This document shows positions 8,072 to 16,795 of a stretch of 64,000 bases of DNA, piece by piece. Under the pieces are notes generated by a model. It saw only the letters and a list, made by a program, of their open reading frames with translations. It made no database searches and had not been told where the DNA came from. Numbering within the stretch: position 1 is the first letter of the stretch; each line of letters opens with the position of its first letter. The position numbers and the translations under genes are program-made. The stretch is from Oscillatoria nigro-viridis PCC 7112 (GTDB taxonomy: Bacteria; Cyanobacteriota; Cyanobacteriia; Cyanobacteriales; Microcoleaceae): positions 186,001-250,000 of the forward strand of contig NC_019763.1 in assembly GCF_000317475.1 (NCBI RefSeq). The letters are read 5' to 3'.

Positions 8072-8788
8072 TTAATTGGGTTTAAATTCGGTAATTTTGT
8101 TGATTTCTAAGCCCGCCGAGCGAAGCTCATAAACTTTTTGTTCAAAAGCTGAGGCTTGGCTACCTAGCGGCGGGGTTTGGATTTCTACAGCTTTGATTCG
8201 GAAAGTGCGATTGAAAGGAATTCTTTCATCGATTCCTGACGTGCGATCGACGAGCAACCGGGTAGCAATCATGTCAATTTCCCATTCGCCCGGACGGACT
8301 TCTCTGGGTTCGGATAAAAAAGAAATGATGACTGTTGCTCGCAATTGACCCGTAAAAACTTTATTGGGGACGAGTTCAGCTATGTCAGGGAGAGAAGCTT
8401 TGCCAAAATTGGGTTCTAGGAGTAACGAAGCAAAATAACTGCTGGTAGGAACTCGTTTGGAATTGACTTTAATTCCTGAATCTGTATCGTTAGTTCCTGG
8501 TATTTTATTGTCCCAATTGAAGGTTAACTCTGCCCAAGTTTTGACAAAATTTTGGATAACTGAGGGATACCGAAAAAACCGATCTCGTTCCGCTACATAG
8601 TAAGTTTGACCGTTGATTAGCTGGACTTGCGTTGTCTTCATAGCAGCTACCGAGTTGATTCGGTACGCGACGAACAGGTGCAGAATTAGGGAGAGGATAT
8701 TCACTCCAGTTAAGATGAGGAAGCACAATGCCAGTAGATTTTTAGCTTCTGGCAACAATGCAGTTTGTGAAAATCTTTGTACCTTCAT
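8072..8788 (-). CDS. VirB8/TraE-like inner-membrane assembly protein
   Basis: A 238-residue protein with a short cytoplasmic tail and one membrane helix (about 18-42, LLALCFLILTGVNILSLIL). A periplasmic domain of ~190 residues follows (YYVAERDRFFRYPSVIQNFV, later WEIDMIATRLLVDRTSGI and FRIKAVEIQTPPLG). This layout is that of VirB8/TraE, which nucleates the transfer channel and has an NTF2-like fold. The gene is 14 bp upstream of the virB10-like gene on the same strand. Sequence identity to a named family could not be confirmed by eye, but topology, size and position agree. Confidence 0.6.
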   Translation of the reverse strand: MKVQRFSQTALLPEAKNLLALCFLILTGVNILSLILHLFVAYRINSVAAMKTTQVQLINGQTYYVAERDRFFRYPSVIQNFVKTWAELTFNWDNKIPGTNDTDSGIKVNSKRVPTSSYFASLLLEPNFGKASLPDIAELVPNKVFTGQLRATVIISFLSEPREVRPGEWEIDMIATRLLVDRTSGIDERIPFNRTFRIKAVEIQTPPLGSQASAFEQKVYELRSAGLEINKITEFKPN

Positions 8789-9133
8789 AAAACCTTTCGG
8801 TAAGTGTGAAAAACCCGTAGTTGTAAGTTAGGGAGAAAACACGGCACGAGTAGCTAAAGCTACTTTCCTGTCCTGGCGCAAAAAGCACCTGAGGTTAGTG
8901 ACCGAATAATTAGTAATTCGCAATTAGTTATTCGGAATTCGTAATTAAAGAAACCGAGGGCTCAAATAATTAGTATTTCGCACTTACTAATTAGTAATTC
9001 ATAATTCAGGATTAAAGAAACCGAGCGCTAATTCCGAAATACTAATTATCAAGAAACGATTTACTTTCACTACTTCGCATTTATGCGTGGGTAATTACGA
9101 ATTACGAATTATCAATTCCGAGTTACATTGACA
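8789..9133. other. AT-rich intergenic region with direct and inverted repeats
   Basis: The 345 bp between the virB8-like and virB6-like genes hold no gene. They contain a direct repeat ATTAAAGAAACCGAG (8944-8958 and 9011-9025), a perfect inverted repeat ATAATTAGTATTTCG (8966-8980) / CGAAATACTAATTAT (9035-9049) and runs of the AATTACGAATT type (9091-9112). Short TAATT/ACGAATT repeats are common in cyanobacterial intergenic DNA. Here they interrupt an otherwise tight operon. Confidence 0.6.
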
Positions 9134-10116
9134 TCACTTAAATCCTTTGTTCATTGCCAAATTAGCGGCTGCTCCTATAGCGTTGCTCAAAACATCGATG
9201 AGTTGTTTGGCATTGCTAGCGATGCCGCTGTACAGGGCAATTCCTCCTCCGCCGGCGATTAATAGAGCTAATCCGGGTGCGAAAATACTGATTAAAAAGA
9301 GAAAGGCAACATCGCTAGCTAATTCGGCTCCAGAATTGACTAGCACGGTGGCTGCCAATCCGACGACGATGTTATATCCAAGTTGGACGCCAAATAAACT
9401 CAGAAATCCAGTTGCCCAAGCCCAAATCGGTCGGCCCTGCAAGGGAAGCAGCGATAGCCCCATCGCGATCGGCGAAAAGAGTGCTGTTAGTAAGAGCGCT
9501 GCTTCAAGGATGTTGACAAACGCCCACTGGATGCTATATAGAATGAATCGGATGATTGGCACTGCTTTTTCTCTAAACACTGAACCGGGGTCAGTTATAA
9601 AAGTCGCGGCATCTTGAGCAGCGCCGGGCAAGCTATTATTCCAGAGGATTTCAGCAAAAGCCCGCAGCGCTTGCAGAGGGGCTGAGCCGGCGGCTTGCCT
9701 TTCAGCTTCGCTAACAATTTTCTGAGCAGCTTCTTGCTTGGAATTCCAGCAAGTAACCAGTTCTTCTCCTACTTTATTTCGGCATTCGCCGTAGAGATTT
9801 TCTAGTTGTTGCCGGCCGATGTTGCTGATAGTGACGTTGGCGATCGCGTCCCTAAATGTCATTTCTCCTAGTTGCGCTTCGAGGACACCTTGGACTTGCT
9901 TGTAAGCAAAGCTCCTGGTAAAAATGACGGTATTTGCTAGCAATTTGCCGTTAGCGCCGAGGAACAGCATGATGACGAGCGGCCAGACGAACAGTGCTGC
10001 CAGTTCTGACCATGACTGCTTTTCGATAATGTCTTTCCCGCTGCTTAGAGTTAAGAAGAGGATACTGACGGCTGCTAGGGTGATGCCGAGCGATACTAGT
10101 AGACGTAGGCGGGAGT
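9134..10116 (-). pseudogene. VirB6-like polytopic membrane protein, 3' part cut off by an IS630 element
   Basis: The visible frame with an ATG at 9970 codes for 278 residues. The same frame stays open upstream to the edge of the insertion element (NSRLRLLVSLGITLAAVS, then KDIIEKQSWSELAALFVWP), so the real gene began further right. It has several membrane helices (IQWAFVNILEAALLLTALF, LGYNIVVGLAATVLV, LFLISIFAPGLALLIAGGGG), as in VirB6, the channel component of the inner-membrane complex. Removing the element and one TA rejoins this part in frame with 11377-11561 to give ~390 residues. A truncated product from the internal ATG is possible but would lack the first ~110 residues. Confidence 0.65.
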
Positions 10117-10130
10117 TAACCTACCATTGA

Positions 10131-10745
10131 TTATTTCTTCAATGCTTTGCCCGAATAAGTCCATTTGAAGGGTTTAGCCATTGTGCAATTGAAGTAATCG
10201 ATGAATTCAAGGAGACGGGTTTTGAGTTGAGCTTTACTAAGGAAATTGGCTCGCCTGAGTAACTTACGAACCAAAATACTGAACCAAATCTCAATCTGAT
10301 TGAGCCAAGAACAATGCTTGGGGGTGAAGTGAAACACGATTTTATGAGTGGGGTCACGCAAGAAATCGGATCGAGTTGGCATCGATTTAAGAATACCCGA
10401 TACCCCTTTCACCCCGAGAGGAACCTCCAGCCCTTCAAATTTTGCCACAAACCGAACCAAGGATTCCGATTGATGAGTGTTCAAACAATCCATCACCAGA
10501 TGCCATTTGACAGCATCAGGGTCACTAGCCATCAGGTGTTCGACGTGGCTCAGATAGTCCAACTCAGTTCGGGTATCGCCAATGGTCGCAGCGACCACCT
10601 GACCTTGAGCAACATCAAAACTCGCGATTAATGTTTGGGTGCCGTGGCGAATATACTCAAATTCTCGCCGCTCCCGTTTGCCGGGACGCATCCCACGGTC
10701 GGCAGACTTGCGCTCGATGGCTTGAATTCCTGTCATCTCATCCAT
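10131..10745 (-). CDS. IS630-family transposase, C-terminal DDE domain frame
   Basis: 204 residues from the first ATG. The DDE superfamily catalytic triad is visible: Asp in [12 protein letters not shown] at the start, Asp in [11 protein letters not shown] and Glu in [13 protein letters not shown]. The reading frame is open well upstream of this ATG ([19 protein letters not shown]). It joins the helix-turn-helix frame (10787-11332) through a -1 shift at a run of eight C. Together the two frames make a transposase of about 400 residues that cuts and pastes the element into TA sites. Confidence 0.85.
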   Translation of the reverse strand: MDEMTGIQAIERKSADRGMRPGKRERREFEYIRHGTQTLIASFDVAQGQVVAATIGDTRTELDYLSHVEHLMASDPDAVKWHLVMDCLNTHQSESLVRFVAKFEGLEVPLGVKGVSGILKSMPTRSDFLRDPTHKIVFHFTPKHCSWLNQIEIWFSILVRKLLRRANFLSKAQLKTRLLEFIDYFNCTMAKPFKWTYSGKALKK

Positions 10746-10786
10746 CGAAATCGTCCGCTCTCCCCGCTCGGCACGCTCTATTGCAC

Positions 10787-11332
10787 TCAGGTAGACCTCA
10801 CAGATGTCTTTGATTTTTTCATCAAACTGTGGGTCGGGGGGGGATTCAACCAGTATTGTGACTGGTGCGGTTTTAAATCGGCTTCTGCCATCAATCTCCC
10901 AACATGACGAGGGGAGATGCTGGTGACTATGCCTTGTTTGACCGCTTCATCTGCTAGCTCTCGTGCACTCCAATGACTCAGCGGTCGCCCAGATATTTCC
11001 GGTTTCTCACAAGCGAGCGCAAATAATTGAAGAATCTGTTCTAAGCTGAAGGTCATTGGACCTCCGAGTCTCTCGGCATCGGCTAATCGCTGCACCACTT
11101 CCAGATTTTTGACACTCAACTCTAACCAACGATGCCGCCACAACGAAGCCATCTCTCGACTGATGTTGAGGGCACGAGCGATTTCTCGATGATTGTATCC
11201 TTCGTCTGCTAACAGAATAATCCTGGCTCTTAAGGCAATTTGCTGGGGAGTCCGATGACGGTTGACAATCTGCCACAGTTGCTCTCGTTCTGGCTCTGCC
11301 AATTGCAATGGCTTTGGGGCTAGTCTGGGCAT
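10787..11332 (-). CDS. IS630-family transposase, N-terminal DNA-binding frame
   Basis: 181 residues. The N-terminus has the helix-turn-helix of IS630 transposases ([38 protein letters not shown]) and a second HTH region ([16 protein letters not shown], then [12 protein letters not shown]). It ends in YWLNPPP followed by an out-of-frame tail. The homologous continuation [20 protein letters not shown] lies in the -1 frame. The switch falls in a C8 run on the coding strand (10836-10843 as G8 on the plus strand). Either the full transposase is made by slippage, as in some insertion sequences, or this copy carries an indel. Confidence 0.8.
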   Translation of the reverse strand: MPRLAPKPLQLAEPEREQLWQIVNRHRTPQQIALRARIILLADEGYNHREIARALNISREMASLWRHRWLELSVKNLEVVQRLADAERLGGPMTFSLEQILQLFALACEKPEISGRPLSHWSARELADEAVKQGIVTSISPRHVGRLMAEADLKPHQSQYWLNPPPTHSLMKKSKTSVRST

Positions 11333-11376
11333 CGATCTGTTCTACCTTCTACATCTACATATAAATGGTAGCTCTA

Positions 11377-11561
11377 TTCACGCCCAAGTGTACTAGACCG
11401 ACCCACAGCCCCGAAGCGATCGGGTCAATCGTGCTAATCCAAACTTTGTCCCAAGATTCGGAGGTAGTCTTAGCCAGGTTAATTGACTCGCTAACAATGT
11501 CCAAAGCTGACCCTTCTGCGCCACTCGTCGGTGGTGTAATTTGTGCTAGAAATTCTCTCAT
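11377..11561 (-). pseudogene. VirB6-like protein, 5' part
   Basis: The ATG at 11561 follows AGAG and starts MREFLAQITPPTSG. It continues through WDKVWISTIDPIASGLWVGL and is cut at LGVN by the IS630 element. The remainder is at 9134-10116. The frame is open further upstream to a stop near 11683, through a Cys-containing stretch (WLECKVGEQADITDDYCLVC) that looks like the tail of another small coding sequence, not like VirB6. So either the native start is GTG at 11615 or a short upstream gene remnant shares the frame. Confidence 0.6.
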
Positions 11562-11827
11562 TTGTTTCTCTGGAAAAACTTCAACTTTGTATTCAACAAC
11601 ACGGTCAGTCTGCACGCAAACTAGGCAATAGTCGTCGGTGATGTCTGCTTGCTCCCCAACTTTGCATTCAAGCCAGCCGTGTTAGAAGCGCTTGACAAAC
11701 TTTTTAAGAGCGATGCTTGACAATTTTTTTTTAGAGCGATACAGTCAACAGCTACGCTCAATTTGTGTTGTCAAAATCTTTGCTAAGCCAAGAGACGATC
11801 GCGGCTTCAATTTAACTGCTCGGAGCA

Positions 11828-12784
11828 TTAATCGGGAGCGGCGAACCTGTTAGTTGAAATCGGGGTTGTGTTGCTGCCACTCGGTTTTCCCAAGTAGCCG
11901 CCGCCGGGGAGCATCAGCATTCCCGCCTGGTAGCTGGCTTGGTTTCCAGACGCAGTGCTGCCTCGGCGCTCTCCCGTGTTGAGTGCGGATATTTCCTTAG
12001 CAGCTTGCGACAGCAGCACGTTATTAATGGCTCGATCTGTGCGAGCTTGCTGAGCTTCCTGTAAATTTCGCATCTGGACTTGTGCGCCCAATGCGGTCTG
12101 CTGCGAGAGGTTTTGGAGAATTTGTTGAGTAACGTCGAGGCTCTGCGATTCTTCGCCCAATTGGAGGTTTTGTTCGGTATCTTGTCGAGTTGCTTCTAAC
12201 ACTTGGAAGCTGTTGTTTTGAGCTTCTTTGCTGAGGGTTGCTCCGTCAGCTATGCCGATAGCGGCGCTGCGCTGAGCTTGAGCGTCTAAGTCAGACATGA
12301 TGGCATATGAACCTTTGCCGTCTAATTTGCTCGACTTAGTTTCGAGTAAATCTGACAGTTTCGTTCCTTCTGTCTGGGATGTTGGAGCTTTAATAATTTG
12401 GCTGCTGACTTGGCTCAAATCAGGAATTTCGATAGCTCCGAGAGAAGAGGAAAGGAGTTCGTTTAAAGAGCCAAATAGCTCGTTTTGCACGAAACCTTGG
12501 ATGTCGCCGATAAAATCGTTGACTTGTTTGAAAACATCTTCAATGGGAGCTAAGAAACTTCCCGCAGTTGGGGCTGGATATCTCACGGCCGCTTCTTGTG
12601 TACTTGGCACGAAAACGCTTGGGGTTGGAGCTTTCACAGCCGTTTCTTGTGTACCGGGCACGAAAGGAGGAGTTGCTTGAGCTAAACTTGGCCTGACTTG
12701 AACGATTAATTCCAAGCTGGCTAACAGGGAAACTGCTGCGAGTTTTGTAGCAGGTTGCTGCATCAATTGAAGTCGGTATTTCAT
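11828..12784 (-). CDS. VirB5-like secreted protein of the transfer operon
   Basis: A 318-residue protein with a signal peptide (LAAVSLLASLELIVQVRPSLA, cleavage after SLAQA). A repeated Pro/Thr motif follows (FVPGTQETAVKAPTPSVFVP, then STQEAAVRYPAP). The rest is long and helical, Gln/Ala-rich (DVTQQILQNLSQQTALGAQV, then NLQEAQQARTDRAINNVLLS). Helical, exported, Gln-rich proteins with a LSQQ.AL segment next to VirB4 and VirB6 are typically VirB5/TrbJ-like minor pilus components. It lies directly after the VirB4-like gene. Function is inferred from position and composition. Confidence 0.5.
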   Translation of the reverse strand: MKYRLQLMQQPATKLAAVSLLASLELIVQVRPSLAQATPPFVPGTQETAVKAPTPSVFVPSTQEAAVRYPAPTAGSFLAPIEDVFKQVNDFIGDIQGFVQNELFGSLNELLSSSLGAIEIPDLSQVSSQIIKAPTSQTEGTKLSDLLETKSSKLDGKGSYAIMSDLDAQAQRSAAIGIADGATLSKEAQNNSFQVLEATRQDTEQNLQLGEESQSLDVTQQILQNLSQQTALGAQVQMRNLQEAQQARTDRAINNVLLSQAAKEISALNTGERRGSTASGNQASYQAGMLMLPGGGYLGKPSGSNTTPISTNRFAAPD

Positions 12785-12789
12785 GGGAG

Positions 12790-15700
12790 TTATTTTGGTA
12801 GTTTTGCAAAAAATTGAGAATTGTTGCTGTGAAAGTCGGATGCCATTTTTTGCTGAGTCTTGGCAGCTATGGTAGTAATTTCTAAATTTTGACCAATGTG
12901 GTCAAAGCCTTTTCCTTCTTTCACTGCTGCAATGTATTCTTGGGTGAAATGCTTTAGCCCTTGAAGCTGCCCTTTGAGGGTAGGAGGATATTGAGCCATG
13001 ATGCGATCTCGGGCTTCTTTTTCATTTTGATTGTTAGCAACTGATGCCAACATCATCTCTCCGGGGTAGAATCGCGATCGCCAAAATCTTCCTCCTTTCT
13101 CAATCAGCCAGCACGAGTAGAGGTCAGCAGCTCTTGGCAGAAAAGATTCCGTTGCATTTGAACTGATAATTTGCGGGTCGTACCCCAAATATTTGTGAGC
13201 GGCTGCCACCCCAGAATTGGTTATTCTTCCGGTAATTCGGTAGACCATATTTTGCAGAATTTGTGCTCCTGCGGAACATTCGCAGATAGCATCAAAATCT
13301 TGGCTCAATAGCAAGACAGCTATGCCATCTTTTCTGCCAGTGGCGCAGAGTTCGCCGACAACTGATGCAAAACCATCTTTTTTGAGTAGGACGCTCAATT
13401 CATCTCCAATAAATAAGCTTTTGGGGTGAGAAAGAGCGTTGCGGATGCAAGCAGCATGGGCGTTAATTGCCATTAAATAGGCATCTTGTTCGTTAGACAG
13501 TCCCGATAGGGCAAAGAACTTAACAGCAGGTTCCGGCGAAAACGTGCTGGGCTGACCGATCGCTTTTCCCAAGCGGGATGTTAGCAAAGCATTTCCTTGG
13601 CTGAGGATTTGATTGATGGCTAACCTATCCAGTTCTTCAAACGATTTGAGGTTGAGCCTTTCTTTGCTGCAAAACCTCAGCAAATCTTGGAGAGTTGGCA
13701 TTTGCTGCCATTCGGGAGATTGCCACCCTCTTTCAAATGCCTTGTTGTAGCGAGCGATGATTTCTGGATCTCTAAGGTACATATCGAGCATTCGCAGGAT
13801 AATTGAATCTACCCGCTGGGCTAAGTGGGGATGGTGAATTTTGCCCATTGCGATCGCCACCAGAGCTTTGCGGATAAATTCTTTCCAAGATTCCATCCGC
13901 CGCTCTCTTTCAGCTTTGTCGAACTTGCGGAGGTCTGGCGGTTCTACTAAATTGCTAGATCCTTGACTGATGTCGTAATATGCGCCTTGGTCGCCCAAAA
14001 GTTCGATCGCGGTTTTGAAGGTACTGTTACCCCCGCTGCTGATGTCCATCCCGACAACAGGGATATTATTCGCCAGAGCTTCAACGGTAAAACGCCACCC
14101 CAAAACGCTCTTGCCTGAACCAGATTCGCCAGTAATTAAAGCGCGGCTAATTTGGCTGTAGAACAAGTCAATAAAAATTGGCTTTCCGCCTCGATGGGTA
14201 ATAAATTCAACTCCTTTTTTATCCAAATCGCGGGGAACTGTTAGTGGCAGAATTCCAGCAGCAGTTTCAGTGTCGAGGGTGAGGCGGCGTTCGCTCAAAA
14301 ATGAACCGCTATGCAGCAACCATTTCCAAGTAATGGGCAGGCATTGCAGCCAAATATCCCAGGCAACGTTCCGCTCGCGGATGACTTTCGCAGTTCCAAA
14401 ACTATTAGAGAGTACGTTACAGGCTTGGCTTAATTCTTCCGCAGTGTTTCTGTACACTAAAAAGGCAACGGCTGCATTGAGGGGTACGGCTCCTTGGTAA
14501 AGTCGGCGCTGGGCGTCGAAAGATTCCTCCTGTTTAATTTCAGCGCCAATATCGCGCCCTTGCCCTTTAGTTATAGCTCTGCTGCTAGCGGCTTTTGCTC
14601 CTTTCGCTTGTCGGGCCAAGTTATCATTAATTACAAGGGAATTTCCGGCGCTAATTTCTACAATAGCTTCTGTATCGCGGACGTAGCTTGAGGACATCAC
14701 CTCCCAAATCCATTTCAATTGCTGGCGGGTATTAATCCAGCCTGCGGGCGCGTCATACATTGTCAGAACAGCGCATTCTTTTCCCTTTCCCGTCAGATAG
14801 ACGCGGTTGTTGCTCTTGCGGTGTTCGGGGCAGGAGGATACGCCCTTCGTTCCTTCAATCAAAACTGTAGAAATGTGTTTTTCAGTCGTCTTAATTTCAC
14901 TGAGCTGATAGCCAGAAGGCGTTTCTTCAAGTTTAACAACTTGAGGGATTTGCGGTGGTTTACTGCTGTTAAATCGCTGCCACAGCCACTCCCAAAGTTC
15001 AGATGAATTCATGGGACTAATTTCGAGTCCCATTTTGGTGTTCAGGAGAATTTCCCAGCGGAGGAATCCTTGTTCAAAAGAGTTGAGTAGCAGTTTCGTG
15101 TAAAATTGCTCTCTGTAAATTCGCGTGTTGCCCGCAATGGTTTCCACAATCGAATCGCACAATTTTTTTACCCCATCAATGGCTTTGCCAATGAAATCCC
15201 TGGAGATGGTTTCGCCTTCGTTATCGGCCGTCCAAGTACAGAAAGCAATTTGCTCCCATACCTGCCTGGTACCTTGATGAGTTTGTTGGCGGAGGCGGTA
15301 CTGTTCATTTCGGAGCAGTACAGATACGGGTTGGAGTTCAGCGGTGTCAGCCAATTGCTCTAACTCTTTTTGCCTCGCAGCATCACTGCTGTAACAGCCG
15401 GCGCAGAAAGTAATTTTTTCACTGGGTGGGATGTCTTTCATTCCTTCTTCAAGAGAAGCTGCAAATGCCGACACTTCGTTCCTAAACAGTAGGTTGTGAA
15501 GCCCTCGGAGGCGGAATCCAAATACCAGTTGGTAGTTAGTCCCGTTATTGAGGAGCATCCCAGACACTTGCCTGCCATCTTTTTCAATTTCCACCAAACA
15601 GCAGAGGTTAATTTCATTTTGGAAAGGCATAAATTTGCTCCTTCCACCATATTGATTGGGTACAATTTTGGGCTTCAATTTGACCCGCATTTGCGAATCG

Positions 15701-16041
15701 TAAGGCTTGCCTTGGATGCTAGGAGGGCGCAGGGAAGAGATGGGAGAAATATAGAAGCTGTCGCCGCTGCACCACTCATCTCCGGGGGGCTTGCGGAACT
15801 TGTCAGTAAAAAGGTGGGGTTGATTTCCTGTTAGGAGCCACCAGCTTACAATCAGCCAAAGCGAGACAGTGAAGAACCAACCCAGTCCCAGGCTAAATAG
15901 ACCCATCGTTAAGATGTATGCAATGGCAGTCAAGAAGCACCAAGGTAGAATTTGATTGGCTGGAATAAACCCGATACTTGCTTGTTTGCCCAGGATTTTA
16001 TTGACTCTGATAAAGTCTTTTTCTGGATCTCGCAAAGCCAT
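12790..16041 (-). CDS. VirB4/TraC-like conjugation ATPase with N-terminal membrane segments
   Basis: A 1083-residue protein. Residues ~28-75 form membrane helices (WCFLTAIAYILTMGLFSLGL), which suggests a VirB3-like part fused to VirB4. The ATPase part has a Walker A motif ITGESGSGKSVLGWRF near residue 640 and a Walker B region SLFIGDELSVLLKK near 875, followed by GRKDGIAVLLLSQDFDAI, the sensor region of VirB4/TraC ATPases. VirB4 powers pilus assembly and substrate transfer at the inner membrane. It is the largest gene of the operon and lies between the pilin candidate and the VirB5-like gene. The family call is firm; the VirB3 fusion is an inference from topology. Confidence 0.85.
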   Translation of the reverse strand: MALRDPEKDFIRVNKILGKQASIGFIPANQILPWCFLTAIAYILTMGLFSLGLGWFFTVSLWLIVSWWLLTGNQPHLFTDKFRKPPGDEWCSGDSFYISPISSLRPPSIQGKPYDSQMRVKLKPKIVPNQYGGRSKFMPFQNEINLCCLVEIEKDGRQVSGMLLNNGTNYQLVFGFRLRGLHNLLFRNEVSAFAASLEEGMKDIPPSEKITFCAGCYSSDAARQKELEQLADTAELQPVSVLLRNEQYRLRQQTHQGTRQVWEQIAFCTWTADNEGETISRDFIGKAIDGVKKLCDSIVETIAGNTRIYREQFYTKLLLNSFEQGFLRWEILLNTKMGLEISPMNSSELWEWLWQRFNSSKPPQIPQVVKLEETPSGYQLSEIKTTEKHISTVLIEGTKGVSSCPEHRKSNNRVYLTGKGKECAVLTMYDAPAGWINTRQQLKWIWEVMSSSYVRDTEAIVEISAGNSLVINDNLARQAKGAKAASSRAITKGQGRDIGAEIKQEESFDAQRRLYQGAVPLNAAVAFLVYRNTAEELSQACNVLSNSFGTAKVIRERNVAWDIWLQCLPITWKWLLHSGSFLSERRLTLDTETAAGILPLTVPRDLDKKGVEFITHRGGKPIFIDLFYSQISRALITGESGSGKSVLGWRFTVEALANNIPVVGMDISSGGNSTFKTAIELLGDQGAYYDISQGSSNLVEPPDLRKFDKAERERRMESWKEFIRKALVAIAMGKIHHPHLAQRVDSIILRMLDMYLRDPEIIARYNKAFERGWQSPEWQQMPTLQDLLRFCSKERLNLKSFEELDRLAINQILSQGNALLTSRLGKAIGQPSTFSPEPAVKFFALSGLSNEQDAYLMAINAHAACIRNALSHPKSLFIGDELSVLLKKDGFASVVGELCATGRKDGIAVLLLSQDFDAICECSAGAQILQNMVYRITGRITNSGVAAAHKYLGYDPQIISSNATESFLPRAADLYSCWLIEKGGRFWRSRFYPGEMMLASVANNQNEKEARDRIMAQYPPTLKGQLQGLKHFTQEYIAAVKEGKGFDHIGQNLEITTIAAKTQQKMASDFHSNNSQFFAKLPK

Positions 16042-16057
16042 TGGTGACTCCTTTTTC

Positions 16058-16774
16058 TTAGTTCCAAAAGGTCAAACTTGTAATCACTCCCAGCGGAGGA
16101 AGGTTGGGAACCAAGCCGGCTGTAGTACCGCTGCCGTCGCCGACGAACAAGAACGTTATTACGTCTATGGCAATCACAATGCCGAAGGCGAGGGCAATTT
16201 GGGTGACAATTGGACGCCAATCATTGCCTTGTTGCGCTTGGTTGTAAGCGAATAAAGCTGCGGCGGCTACTAGCAAGAGAAATACGCCTCGAATGGCATT
16301 GAAAATTAAAACAATGGTTGATTCGTCAATGGCTGTTCCTCCTCCTGCTGCTCCAGCTTCGCTTGCTAGATTGGTCATAAACGCTTGGAGACCGCTTAGA
16401 AAAATGGCTTGTGCTGGGGTCTGAAAGTTATTCAGGAACATTGTTACTGTTATGACAGCGACAGCTAAATGCCAGAAGCGAATTTTGCTGCCCAGCAGTT
16501 TTTCGAGGATGGGAACGCTGCGGGTAATTTGCCATAGTCCGAAGAACACCAGAGATGCACAGCTAAATACGCTGACAAATAAGGGCTGGACAAGAGTTAG
16601 ATAAATGGCTGCAATTAGGCAAATTGCAATGAAGCCTAAATCGGCGTTATTGAGCTTGAATTTACGCATGAATGTGCTAAAATGGCTGCGGCGCTTGTGG
16701 GTAATGCCTAGGTTAGTAACCCTTGCGCGATCGTTATGAGAGCGGTAGTTGTTGTTCAAGTAATCGTTTTGCAT
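16058..16774 (-). CDS. Pilin (VirB2/TraA-like) candidate, polytopic membrane protein
   Basis: The ATG at 16774 follows GAGGA by eight bases, which makes it a better start than the upstream TTG at 16789. It gives 238 residues. After a charged N-terminus come helices at about 45-90 (LGFIAICLIAAIYLTLVQPL, VSVFSCASLVFFGLW). A signal-peptide-like helix then ends in TPAQA (about 125). The last ~110 residues have two hydrophobic helices joined by a short polar loop (IRGVFLLLVAAAALFAYNQA / IALAFGIVIAIDVITFLFVG), as in VirB2/TraA pilins. It lies just before virB4, the usual place for the pilin. The leading membrane part is unusual for VirB2. Confidence 0.45.
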   Translation of the reverse strand: MQNDYLNNNYRSHNDRARVTNLGITHKRRSHFSTFMRKFKLNNADLGFIAICLIAAIYLTLVQPLFVSVFSCASLVFFGLWQITRSVPILEKLLGSKIRFWHLAVAVITVTMFLNNFQTPAQAIFLSGLQAFMTNLASEAGAAGGGTAIDESTIVLIFNAIRGVFLLLVAAAALFAYNQAQQGNDWRPIVTQIALAFGIVIAIDVITFLFVGDGSGTTAGLVPNLPPLGVITSLTFWN

Positions 16775-16795
16775 TGAATTTTTCCTCAAAGTGGT

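Larger units (their letters stand above)
10119..11374 (-). mobile_element. IS630-family insertion sequence inside virB6
   Basis: The element is about 1256 bp. It is flanked by TA at 10117-10118 and at 11375-11376, the TA duplication typical of the IS630/Tc1 group. Both ends read inward as CTACCATT followed by an AT-rich stretch, with a one-base offset in the outermost bases. The two transposase frames fill it. Excision of the element plus one TA restores an open virB6 frame reading LGVNNSRLRL across the junction, which fixes the boundaries. Confidence 0.85.
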
